This document shows, in pieces, positions 42,280 through 50,181 of a DNA stretch of 53,678 nucleotides (the stretch's first letter is position 1; each line of letters opens with the position of its first letter). A model generated the notes under the pieces. The model was not told the origin of the DNA, did not search any database, and saw only the letters and a list, made by a program, of their open reading frames with translations. Location: assembly GCF_000380085.1 (NCBI RefSeq), contig NZ_KB904550.1:150563-204240 (forward strand). Reading direction: 5' to 3'. The position numbers were made by a program, and so were the translations under genes. This stretch comes from Streptococcus merionis DSM 19192. GTDB taxonomy: Bacteria > Bacillota > Bacilli > Lactobacillales > Streptococcaceae.

Positions 42280-45200
42280 TTAATCTTCTTCTTTCTTAGG
42301 AATAGATAATAAACCAACTGATGCAATAATAGCCAAAGCTGCCATATTAAAGAATGGACTTTCTTTCTCACCTGTTGCTGGCAATTTATTCTCTTTATCT
42401 TTATTATCGGCATTTTGATCTTTATTATCGGTATCTTTACTATTAACAACACTTGCTAAAGGTTTCACTTGTTGGTCTTTAGCGATTGGCTCATGCTTAG
42501 CTGCGTCTGTACGTGGGTCAACAACCTTAACCGTAACATCAACAGTATCTGTCGAACCATCTGGGTAAGTCACAACAACTTTACCTGGTTTGTCGCCTGC
42601 TGTAGTGGTGTCAATTGGAGTTTCAAACGCCACTTTAGTTCCTGCTGGCAATTCTGGTAAGTTCGCTATGGAATCTTCTGCCTTAGGGGTGTCGCCAAGA
42701 TTTACTTGTTGCTCTTTAGCGATTGGTTCGTGCTTAGCTGCGTCTGTACGTGGATCGACAACCTTAACTGTCACATCAACAGTATCTGTCGAACCATCTG
42801 GGTAAGTCACAACAACTTTACCTGGTTTGTCGCCTGCTGTAGTGGTGTCAATTGGAGTTTCAAACGCCACTTTAGTTCCTGCTGGCAATTCTGGCAAGTT
42901 CGCTATGGAATCTTCTGCCTTAGGGGTGTCGCCAAGGTTTACTTGTTGGTCTTTAGCGATTGGCTCATGCTTAGCTGCGTCTGTACGTGGGTCGACAACC
43001 TTAACCGTAACATCAACAGTATCTGTCGAACCATCTGGGTAAGTCACAACAACTTTACCTGGTTTGTCGCCTGCTGTAGTGGTGTCAATTGGGGTTTCAA
43101 ACGCCACTTCAGTTCCTTTTGGCAATTGCGGCAAGTTCGCTATGGAATCTTCTGCCTTAGGGGTGTCGCCAAGGTTCACTTGTTGCTCCTTAGCGATTGG
43201 TTCATTCTTATCCGCTTCTGTTAATTGCTCCTTAACAATAAACTTGAACTCTTCCGTAACTGGTTGGCCGTCAGCACCCATAACCGGCTTGCCATCTTTA
43301 CCGAGAACAGCGACAGTAACAGTTGTTTCACCTTCTTTAGTTGGTGTTCCTGTGATTTGGCCTTTTGCTTTATCGTAAGTGACACCATCTGGAAGACCGG
43401 TAACTTCAACAGAACCATCTGTTGGTACTTTGTCAACTTTAACAAGAATTGGTGTAATCGCTTCTCCAACAGTGCCAGTTTGGTCATCAATCGGTGTGAT
43501 AACAGAAGCTGCTGAATTCGGGTCTTTAGAGTTTGTTCCGTCAGTCTTTTCGGTGTCATCTGGAATGCCATCACCATCATCATCGGTATCTTTCACATCT
43601 GGTGTACCATCGCCATCAGTATCCCGTTGAACAGTGATAGTAAATGGTTTTTCTACCACACCACTTGCATCGGTAACTTTGACAGTCGTTGTGAAATCAC
43701 GCGCTTCCTCAGTAGCTTCCCAGTCTGCCAACTTATCTGGTGTACCAGTGACTTCCCCTTTTTCTTGATTATAAGCTAAGCCAGCTGGAAGATCAGTAAC
43801 TTCAACCTTAGCATTCTTATCATCACTTGTTACGGTAACAGGAATTGGAGTAATTGGCTGACCTTCTGTGACAGTTGCATTGTCAACTGCTACACCTGTC
43901 TTAGTTGCTGTTTTAGGATTTTTGTCATCAGTATCTGGAATGCCATCGCCATCATCGTCGGTATCTTTCACATCTGGTGTACCATTTCCGTCAGTATCCA
44001 ATTGGAATTTAGCTGTTACTTTATCTTCTGATTTATCTGGATAAGTGACAATTACTGGCACTTCAATTTCTTCAGCTGTTGTTCCATCTGGTTTTTCTGG
44101 AGCTGTTACAGTTACTTTACCAGTAGATTTGTCAAGGTCAACTTTATATCCGTCTGGTACTTTGAAGTCTTCATCAACCTTGTACTCTGTACCATTTGGT
44201 GCTGTTTTACCTTCGCCATAACTTGGAGTTGATTCCGCTGGTTTCCCTGGAACAACCATTGTATCTTTGTATGACGGATCATTCTTTTCTGCTTCAGATT
44301 CTTTGATTGTTACGCTAACATCGACTTTGTCTGTTGTTCCGTCTGGATAAGTCACAACTACTGGTACTTTAAATTCTCCCTTGGTATTACCATCTGGGAT
44401 AACTGCACCCTCTTCAACCTTCAATGTCGGTTGGTCTTTCACATCTTTCGGATAATCAGTTGTCACTGTTGACGTGATTTCGTCTGTTGATGGTGATTGT
44501 CCAAATGGTTTTTCTAATTTTCCACCTGTAGCTGTGTAGGTTGTTGTTGCATCATCTTTAACATTCACAGTAGCAAACGTGTGAGCCTTAGAGCCACCTG
44601 GATAGGTTACTTCCACCGGTACGACATAGGTCCCTTTCTTAGTTAAGGCATCTCCTTTTACCACAACAGATCCCGTTTCAGGGTCAATTGTCACCATACT
44701 TGGATCAACAGATATCGCTCCTTCAGGATATGCATTTTTAACTGAGTCTGGTACTTGGCCTGTAACAGTTGCGAATGTTGTTCCTTCCAGCGGTGCTGTG
44801 TCGTTCCCATCTTTGTCTTTAAAGACTGGTTTAGCAGGCTCAGAATCCTTCGCCACAACACCATCTACTGGTTTATATTCGATAAATACCGCAATAAACG
44901 AATCCAATGCTAAAGCATTATCTAAAGTCTTTGTGTCTTGACCTTGTTCAAACAAAGCCAGTGTGAAGTTTGTTGTCTTAGTGATGTCACCTGGTACTGT
45001 AAACTTCTCAGGTGTTGCTGTTCCTTCTACACTTGATTGAATCACTTGAGGATCGCCTATTGCAACACCATCTCTGAACCATTGAACTTGGTATTCACGA
45101 GTTGGTAACAAACCACCCACTGTTGAGTTGGTAACATTTCCAGAAACCGCTACTTTATTCGTTGTGTCATAGTCAATGACATCAAGCATCGGTTGAGGTG

Positions 45201-46851
45201 CCAAAATAGCAAAATTCAAGCTCGTAATATTAGTTCCAGAACCAGCAACTACGTTTGTAAATACATTATTTGGATTACCAAATAGAGTTTTAGGGAATGC
45301 TGGACTCCAAATATTATAGCTAGACAACACTGGAGATACATACAGATAATCTTCGTTAATGTGTCTGTGTTTTTGTCCGATAGTACCATTCCATTTCAGT
45401 AACTTACTATTATCGACATCTTCATCTCTAACTACTGTACCAAACTCTTCATCTGTTACAGTGTAAGAAATTTTGGCACCACTATTAGCTTTGTAGGCAC
45501 TGACACCATATAGACCTCTAAACGGAATGGTGTAATTTCCATTTTTATCAACTGTTGTAATGACTGTCTCGGCAATATGAGATCCCACTCCATGTTGAGC
45601 TTGATATTCTTTAAATACCCTCTCTTGTTCTGCTTTAAAATCTTCGCTAGTATACCCAGGGTGACCTTTCTTCCACTGATCAAGCATACGAGTCACTTCA
45701 TCGTTCAAATAGGAAGCGGCCACTTTCACACCGTTTGCAGGAACGTCATTTCCATCTTTGATCCATTGGTTGGCAAGCGTCCCTGGTCCATCACCATTAT
45801 CAAACCAAACAGTACCGCTGACTCTACCGTAGATTCCTCTGTCATGCCAAGTACCATCTGCAGTATCAGGAATTTGTACCTCTGCATCTGGCTTAGTTAG
45901 CCAATCTTGACTTAACTTTTTCTCTTGGAGAATAACTTGGGAATTAATAATTCTATTTACCCCCGCAGTGAAGTCCCAACTTTCATTTTTACGATTTAAG
46001 CGAGTATGGAAACCATAAATTTTATCCCCTGCTTGAATAATATCGTACTTATTGGAATCTGGATTCTCGATCCATGTTCTTACCGCAAACTTAGTATCTC
46101 CGGCAAGTTGAAAATGATGCATTTCACCATTAGAATCGACTTCTGGTTTCGATAAATCAAATGCAAAAGTCCCATCTGCTTGTGTAGTTGTGTAATAAAC
46201 TTTGGAGACGTAGCCTTTGCCATCTACCCATTGCAAGTAAACGTTAACTCCGGCTAATGGCGTATCATCTGGAGCTTGCCCATCAATGCTTCCGCCATTA
46301 TCTATCCAAGCCTTACCTGAGTAAGTCTGTTTAGCTGAAGAGTCTCCGGGGCTATATATCGCACCTTGTTGAGCTTTCTTTTGAAGTTCTTCAGATACTT
46401 CGCTAATTTTATTATCGTCTATACTACCACCATTAGCCACCGTACTATCTAAAGAACGCGTTGCTATGGCAGGAGAAGAGCTAACATTTTTTTCAACAGA
46501 AGATTCATCTGAATTGCTAACGTTATCTGTACTCTTTTCTAAGCTATCCTCTGCAGACACCTCAGGTTTAATAACAGATTCAGTCGGCTGTGGTTCCGCC
46601 GTATTTTCACCTTCAATATTTGAGACCTCACTTGCTACAGTTGCCTCATCTGATGGTGATGGTGTTTTCTCTGCCTCAGTTGTGGATTCAACTGCTGGGG
46701 AAGATTCCTCGGCCAGAACAGTATAACCACTCATTCCTAAAAATGATAATCCCACTAATACAGACGCTGCACCGAATTTAAATTTCTTAATTGAAAAACG
46801 TTGTCTTGTCTGTGAGACATCATGGTTCTTTTGCCTAGAATTGTTAAACAT
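42280..46851 (-). CDS. LPXTG cell-wall surface protein with YSIRK signal, SdrD-B-like and repeat domains
   Basis: The 1523-residue adhesin-like protein has a YSIRK-type signal (RFSIKKFKFGAASVLVGLSF), a Ser/Thr/Glu-rich region to about 170, and two SdrD-B-like domains (GKAWIDNGGSIDG near 180; GTVWFDNGDGPG near 345). Rib/Ig-like beta domains with YPDGT or YPDGS ends follow, then acidic DTDGNGTPDVKDTDDDGDG calcium-binding linkers near 955 and 1078, putative Ig domains, and three nearly identical 79-residue repeats (about 1224-1460). It ends with LPATG (from 1490), a hydrophobic stretch and KKEED, for sortase A anchoring. AAGGAG precedes the ATG. The ligand is unknown. Confidence 0.93.
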   Translation of the reverse strand: MFNNSRQKNHDVSQTRQRFSIKKFKFGAASVLVGLSFLGMSGYTVLAEESSPAVESTTEAEKTPSPSDEATVASEVSNIEGENTAEPQPTESVIKPEVSAEDSLEKSTDNVSNSDESSVEKNVSSSPAIATRSLDSTVANGGSIDDNKISEVSEELQKKAQQGAIYSPGDSSAKQTYSGKAWIDNGGSIDGQAPDDTPLAGVNVYLQWVDGKGYVSKVYYTTTQADGTFAFDLSKPEVDSNGEMHHFQLAGDTKFAVRTWIENPDSNKYDIIQAGDKIYGFHTRLNRKNESWDFTAGVNRIINSQVILQEKKLSQDWLTKPDAEVQIPDTADGTWHDRGIYGRVSGTVWFDNGDGPGTLANQWIKDGNDVPANGVKVAASYLNDEVTRMLDQWKKGHPGYTSEDFKAEQERVFKEYQAQHGVGSHIAETVITTVDKNGNYTIPFRGLYGVSAYKANSGAKISYTVTDEEFGTVVRDEDVDNSKLLKWNGTIGQKHRHINEDYLYVSPVLSSYNIWSPAFPKTLFGNPNNVFTNVVAGSGTNITSLNFAILAPQPMLDVIDYDTTNKVAVSGNVTNSTVGGLLPTREYQVQWFRDGVAIGDPQVIQSSVEGTATPEKFTVPGDITKTTNFTLALFEQGQDTKTLDNALALDSFIAVFIEYKPVDGVVAKDSEPAKPVFKDKDGNDTAPLEGTTFATVTGQVPDSVKNAYPEGAISVDPSMVTIDPETGSVVVKGDALTKKGTYVVPVEVTYPGGSKAHTFATVNVKDDATTTYTATGGKLEKPFGQSPSTDEITSTVTTDYPKDVKDQPTLKVEEGAVIPDGNTKGEFKVPVVVTYPDGTTDKVDVSVTIKESEAEKNDPSYKDTMVVPGKPAESTPSYGEGKTAPNGTEYKVDEDFKVPDGYKVDLDKSTGKVTVTAPEKPDGTTAEEIEVPVIVTYPDKSEDKVTAKFQLDTDGNGTPDVKDTDDDGDGIPDTDDKNPKTATKTGVAVDNATVTEGQPITPIPVTVTSDDKNAKVEVTDLPAGLAYNQEKGEVTGTPDKLADWEATEEARDFTTTVKVTDASGVVEKPFTITVQRDTDGDGTPDVKDTDDDGDGIPDDTEKTDGTNSKDPNSAASVITPIDDQTGTVGEAITPILVKVDKVPTDGSVEVTGLPDGVTYDKAKGQITGTPTKEGETTVTVAVLGKDGKPVMGADGQPVTEEFKFIVKEQLTEADKNEPIAKEQQVNLGDTPKAEDSIANLPQLPKGTEVAFETPIDTTTAGDKPGKVVVTYPDGSTDTVDVTVKVVDPRTDAAKHEPIAKDQQVNLGDTPKAEDSIANLPELPAGTKVAFETPIDTTTAGDKPGKVVVTYPDGSTDTVDVTVKVVDPRTDAAKHEPIAKEQQVNLGDTPKAEDSIANLPELPAGTKVAFETPIDTTTAGDKPGKVVVTYPDGSTDTVDVTVKVVDPRTDAAKHEPIAKDQQVKPLASVVNSKDTDNKDQNADNKDKENKLPATGEKESPFFNMAALAIIASVGLLSIPKKEED
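42469..43212 (-). repeat. Three 237-bp tandem repeats in the LPXTG gene
   Basis: Units at 42469-42705, 42706-42942 and 42943-43179 are almost identical (a few base changes, for example GGTCTT/GGCTCTT at the unit ends), with the start of a fourth at 43180-43212. Each encodes 79 residues beginning EPIAKDQQVNLGDTPKAEDS and ending VKVVDPRTDAAKH. Copy number is likely to vary between strains. Confidence 0.93.
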
Positions 46852-46933
46852 TAATTTTCTCCTTGTAAAAGATACATTTCACCAACTAATCTAAGGTGGC
46901 TAACCAAATTTTAACGCTTTAGAGATTTTAAAA

Positions 46934-46960
46934 GTTTACATTAACCCCCTAAATGTAAAC
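46934..46960. promoter_or_regulatory. Palindromic operator between the LPXTG and tetR genes
   Basis: GTTTACATT-aacccccta-AATGTAAAC is a perfect nine-base inverted repeat lying between the divergent LPXTG gene and the TetR-type gene, the typical place for a TetR operator. A related half-site TTAATGTAAAC recurs near 47690. The regulator-site match is inferred from position. Confidence 0.6.
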
Positions 46961-47046
46961 CTTTGTGTCTTTTTTTATCATATAATCACCTCTGGCAGAG
47001 TTTAGATTTTGAGATCATAATATTTTATGCAAAGGTAATAGGCAAA

Positions 47047-47577
47047 TTGGCAAGTTCAGATAATATTAATTACAAGTTTTTAAGAGCGTTTTCAGAACTA
47101 TTAAAGACCAAAAACTTTGAACAGATTAAAGTCAATGAGTTAGCAAAAAAAGCTCAACTTAGTAGGAGAGCTTTTTACAACCATTACAATTCAAAAGAAG
47201 ACTTCCTCAGGGAGTCTATTTTAATAATCTTAGATGATATCACAAAAATTTTAAATTCCGATTTATTATATGAACAAGCCATATTAGAAAAGATGCTACA
47301 TTATATGTATGCCAACAGAGAAATCATTAAGTCTTTTGTCCATTTTTTCCCCAATATTAATATCATCATTAAAGATTATATCAAAGATATGATTATACAT
47401 TCTGAAATTCCAAATTTGGAGAAACAACTTGAAACAGCTTATCAGGTTCCCTATAAATTTGCTCTAGATATATATGTTTTTACAATTGAAAGCATTATTT
47501 TAAATTGGATAGATAATGATTTCCATGAAAAGCCAGAAGAAATCGCAAAGTATATCACTATTGTTGTCAGAATCTAA
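47047..47577 (+). CDS. TetR-family transcriptional regulator
   Basis: The 176-residue protein has an N-terminal TetR helix-turn-helix (INYKFLRAFSELLKTKNFEQ, VNELAKKAQLSRRAFYNHY, NSKEDFLRES) and a helical C-terminal domain. No ATG fits; the TTG at 47047 has AGG/AAAGG upstream and puts the DNA-binding domain at the usual distance. An upstream TTG at 46963 would lie next to the operator. It is divergent from the LPXTG gene, which it probably represses. Confidence 0.8.
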   Translation: MASSDNINYKFLRAFSELLKTKNFEQIKVNELAKKAQLSRRAFYNHYNSKEDFLRESILIILDDITKILNSDLLYEQAILEKMLHYMYANREIIKSFVHFFPNINIIIKDYIKDMIIHSEIPNLEKQLETAYQVPYKFALDIYVFTIESIILNWIDNDFHEKPEEIAKYITIVVRI

Positions 47578-48003
47578 CCTTTATATCATCAGCTTATGAT
47601 TAAGTAAATTTAAAACACCTGCTCCGTTTGACCCTTCTTGTGATACCAAACATTTCCACTTACTCGTTGTCGGAAACAAAAGCGTACGTTAATGTAAACA
47701 GGAATAGAACCTCAACAAAGCTCACCCCCACATACATGCAAATATGGTACTTCCCTACACAACAAGAAAGCAGAATCATGTCTGACCAACTAGGAAGACC
47801 GCTTTGTTATTTTCAAGCTCAGGCTGTGAGTAGAACTACTAATTCGTCCTCACTCACAAAGCCCTTATTAGGTCTATAATCCTAGTGAGGGCTTGGATTT
47901 ATTGATTTCATTACCGAGAGACAAACTAACCTATACTACCTACCGGGACTCCAAAACGCATTAGGTAAACAAGTTCTGATTATTTAGATAAGGAGGTCCT
48001 ATC
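47578..48003. other. Intergenic region with a long hairpin
   Basis: No real gene is seen. A half-operator (TTAATGTAAAC) lies near 47690. At 47859-47894 AAGCCCTTATTAGG pairs with CCTAGTGAGGGCTT (14 positions, two G-U) and is followed by a weak T-rich run; this may terminate tetR transcription or belong to the IS110 remnant that follows. GGAGG at about 47992 is the old ribosome site of that transposase. Confidence 0.5.
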
Positions 48004-48430
48004 ATGGATATTTTTTGCGAATCCTGTACTGGTACTGATATTCACCAAGCTACCATTGTCATCTGTCTTTTATCTGGTCTCCTCACATCCACTCGTCCAA
48101 GTTGTAAGGAAAAACGTTTTGACACAACAACCGCTGGACTAGCAGGCTGTCAGCATAGAAAGTACAGGTGTTTTTTGGAAACTGTATGGCACGCCCTTAC
48201 CAATGACTTTGTGCTTATATTAACCAATCCTGCCCATATGAAAAACATCAAAGGCAGAAAGCGGATAAGAAGGACACCGTTGGATTGCCAAGCTTACTCG
48301 AATTGGCCTCTTATCAAAAAGTTTTATGCCTAATAAAACGATACAAGAATTGCGTGAATTAACTCAACACCGAAAACATCTGGTTGAAATCCGTAACAGC
48401 GAAGTTATCATAATTGTCTATCCCAACCTC
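48004..48430 (+). pseudogene. IS110-family transposase remnant
   Basis: The pieces read as an IS110 DEDD transposase: DIHQATIVICLLSGLLTSTR, RFDTTTAGL, then LTNPAHMKNIKGRK, and in another frame WIAKLTRIGLLSKSFMPNKT followed by IQELRELTQHRKHLVEIRNS. At least two frameshifts and loss of the C-terminal Ser-active-site half make it inactive. The region to 48560 shows no further match. Confidence 0.8.
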
Positions 48431-48560
48431 GAAGAACCCCTTTTCTCAATACAAGGGGAAATCTGAAATCTTTCTAAGATTCAAGGTACTCTACTCCTGA
48501 TGCAATCAAGAATCCTATTTTAAAGTTTGTCTCCTATCCTTTCAACTTTAGAATACTAAC

Positions 48561-48597
48561 AAAAACCCCTCTGATAGTGATCAAAGGAGTTTTTCTG
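48561..48597 (-). terminator. Terminator after the AraC-type gene
   Basis: AAAACYCC pairs with GGAGTTTT across about 20 bases, with T-runs on both sides, so it can act in either direction. It lies five bases beyond the stop codon of the regulator. Confidence 0.65.
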
Positions 48598-48601
48598 GTA
48601 T

Positions 48602-49876
48602 CTACAAAAAGGAAATTTCTCCCCCCCCCCCTTGATTTTTTAGCATACTAAAATAGGTATTAGGGGTTCGGTCAGTTCTTAAGGATTGACCTACATGATG
48701 TTTCTGCTTATACTTTATAGGGCTTTCACCAGCCAACTTTTTAAAGGAGCGCGAAAAATTAGATGGACTGGAAAAACCGAGCGCTTCTGTAATTTCTGAA
48801 ATAGTCACCCCTTCTCTTAATAAGGCTTGCGCTCGTTTTATTTTTAAATCGAGAAAATACTGCTGAATCGTAGTTTTTGTCGCTGTTTTAAAGAGTTTTC
48901 GTAGCTTCGATTCACTCATGTGAAAGGCTGCAGCCACTTTGGAAGTCTCTATACTTTTGTCTAAGTTATTCTCAAGGTATTGGATAATCGCGATGATTGT
49001 CGGTGAAGTCTTTGAGGCTATCTTCTGTTTGATGTCGCCAATCTTAGTGGTATAAAAGACGATAGAGGCATCACGCAACTTTAACACATCAGAAAGGGAT
49101 GTCAGCAGTTCATTATCGCGGATAAAAGCGTCCCGCGATGCGTAAGCTGTCTCAACATCTAAGCCGGACTGAATAGCGGTTTGTGACAATCTATCAAAAA
49201 CGGTTATGGAATAATTTTTCTCCGAGCGTAGTATATCACCACTTACTTTGGGAGCAACAGCATTGCTTAAATAGCTGACAACATCCTTTAACTGCCTAAG
49301 ATCACCTGTCTGAACAGCTTGTAAGAGCTTACATTCATAATCATAAAGATAAGACTCTGCTGTGTAATGATGTTTAGAAAACTGTTTTATCCGCTCTAAA
49401 TCAAAAGTTTCAGCCCAACCAGCGGTGTAGTCATGTAAAGGCTGGGATAAGCGATCTTCGACAACACCAGTAAAGCAAAAGTTAATCAAAACAAGCAACT
49501 CCCTAATTTGCCCCACAGAAAAGAATGGAAGAGTGTTAAGACTTTTTAAAAAGTAGCCTTGTTCCTTTAAGGCGATTTCTGCTCTTTCCATTTCATGCTT
49601 AAAAAAAGTTTCATCGATATTGTTGCTTCGCCACGGCCCAATAATCACAAATTGCTCCTGAAGTTGGTAGGCCAACAACATTTCATTAAAAGGGCCATTA
49701 TAGAATAGAAAATTAGTGTCCACATGATTAAAGCCGCTTAAAATTTGGTAGTAGTTGTAATAGAGTAAACTCGTTTTATCAGAGCGAAATTCATTGATGA
49801 TATTAAATGACTTATCAAAAATGATAACAGATAGCCCTAAGCTGCTATGCAAAGATTTTAGAAGCAACATATCCAT
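48602..49876 (-). CDS. AraC-family regulator next to a YSIRK surface antigen
   Basis: The 424-residue protein has a long N-terminal sensory part without recognised motifs and a C-terminal AraC DNA-binding domain (about 300-395: VAAAFHMSESKLRKLFKTAT, ISEITEALGFSSPSNFSRSF, KKLAGESPIKYKQ). AraC proteins of about this size beside YSIRK-signal adhesins are a known association, and this gene is divergent from such a protein at 50182. AAGGAG lies ten bases before the ATG. The last codons contain an 11-G homopolymer (48621-48631). Confidence 0.87.
   Translation of the reverse strand: MDMLLLKSLHSSLGLSVIIFDKSFNIINEFRSDKTSLLYYNYYQILSGFNHVDTNFLFYNGPFNEMLLAYQLQEQFVIIGPWRSNNIDETFFKHEMERAEIALKEQGYFLKSLNTLPFFSVGQIRELLVLINFCFTGVVEDRLSQPLHDYTAGWAETFDLERIKQFSKHHYTAESYLYDYECKLLQAVQTGDLRQLKDVVSYLSNAVAPKVSGDILRSEKNYSITVFDRLSQTAIQSGLDVETAYASRDAFIRDNELLTSLSDVLKLRDASIVFYTTKIGDIKQKIASKTSPTIIAIIQYLENNLDKSIETSKVAAAFHMSESKLRKLFKTATKTTIQQYFLDLKIKRAQALLREGVTISEITEALGFSSPSNFSRSFKKLAGESPIKYKQKHHVGQSLRTDRTPNTYFSMLKNQGGGGEISFL
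48621..48631 (-). repeat. Poly-G tract (11 G) in the AraC gene
   Basis: Eleven consecutive G bases on the coding strand encode GGGG just before the C-terminal EISFL. Tracts of this length slip during replication. A shift would change only the last residues and carry the frame into the terminator hairpin. It may be functional phase variation or a neutral hot spot. Confidence 0.8.
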
Positions 49877-50181
49877 ATGAGATATACTCCTTATTTTTTT
49901 CTTGTTTATTTACTATTTTATTAAACATTTTAAAAAAAGTCAAAAGCATTCTAAGATTGAATAGAAATATAAAATATGACACCTTTTTGAAAAAATAAAT
50001 GCTAAATCAGTCTTTTTTAAGTCGCAAAGATATTCCTATTTTATCTATCATAATATACCATGATAAGGTATAGATATCACTATCATCTACACAATATAGA
50101 ACGGGAGAGCTTTATGGCAATTTCTTTGCTAAGAGTGTTGTCTGATTCTATAATATTATCTTATGAAAGGCAAAGGAGTTT
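49877..50181. promoter_or_regulatory. Divergent promoter region of the AraC gene and the YSIRK adhesin
   Basis: The AT-rich region holds an inverted repeat TATCAT-n8-ATGATA (50046-50065) and a promoter TTGCTA (50126-50131), 17 bases, TATAAT (50149-50154) for the adhesin gene, whose start is about 28 bases further on. The inverted repeat, about 60 bases upstream of the -35, could be the AraC-type operator. A short frame starting ATG at about 50114 overlaps the promoter and is not believed to be a gene. Confidence 0.55.

Noticed and set aside
42469..43212. Tandem repeats considered as a CRISPR array
   Set aside because: The units are 237 bp, contiguous, in frame and coding, with no spacers and no cas genes nearby.
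42706..43224. Long plus-strand frame antisense to the LPXTG repeats
   Set aside because: A shadow of the repetitive coding strand, with a repeated Cys/Trp-rich product; the minus-strand gene is complete and clearly real.
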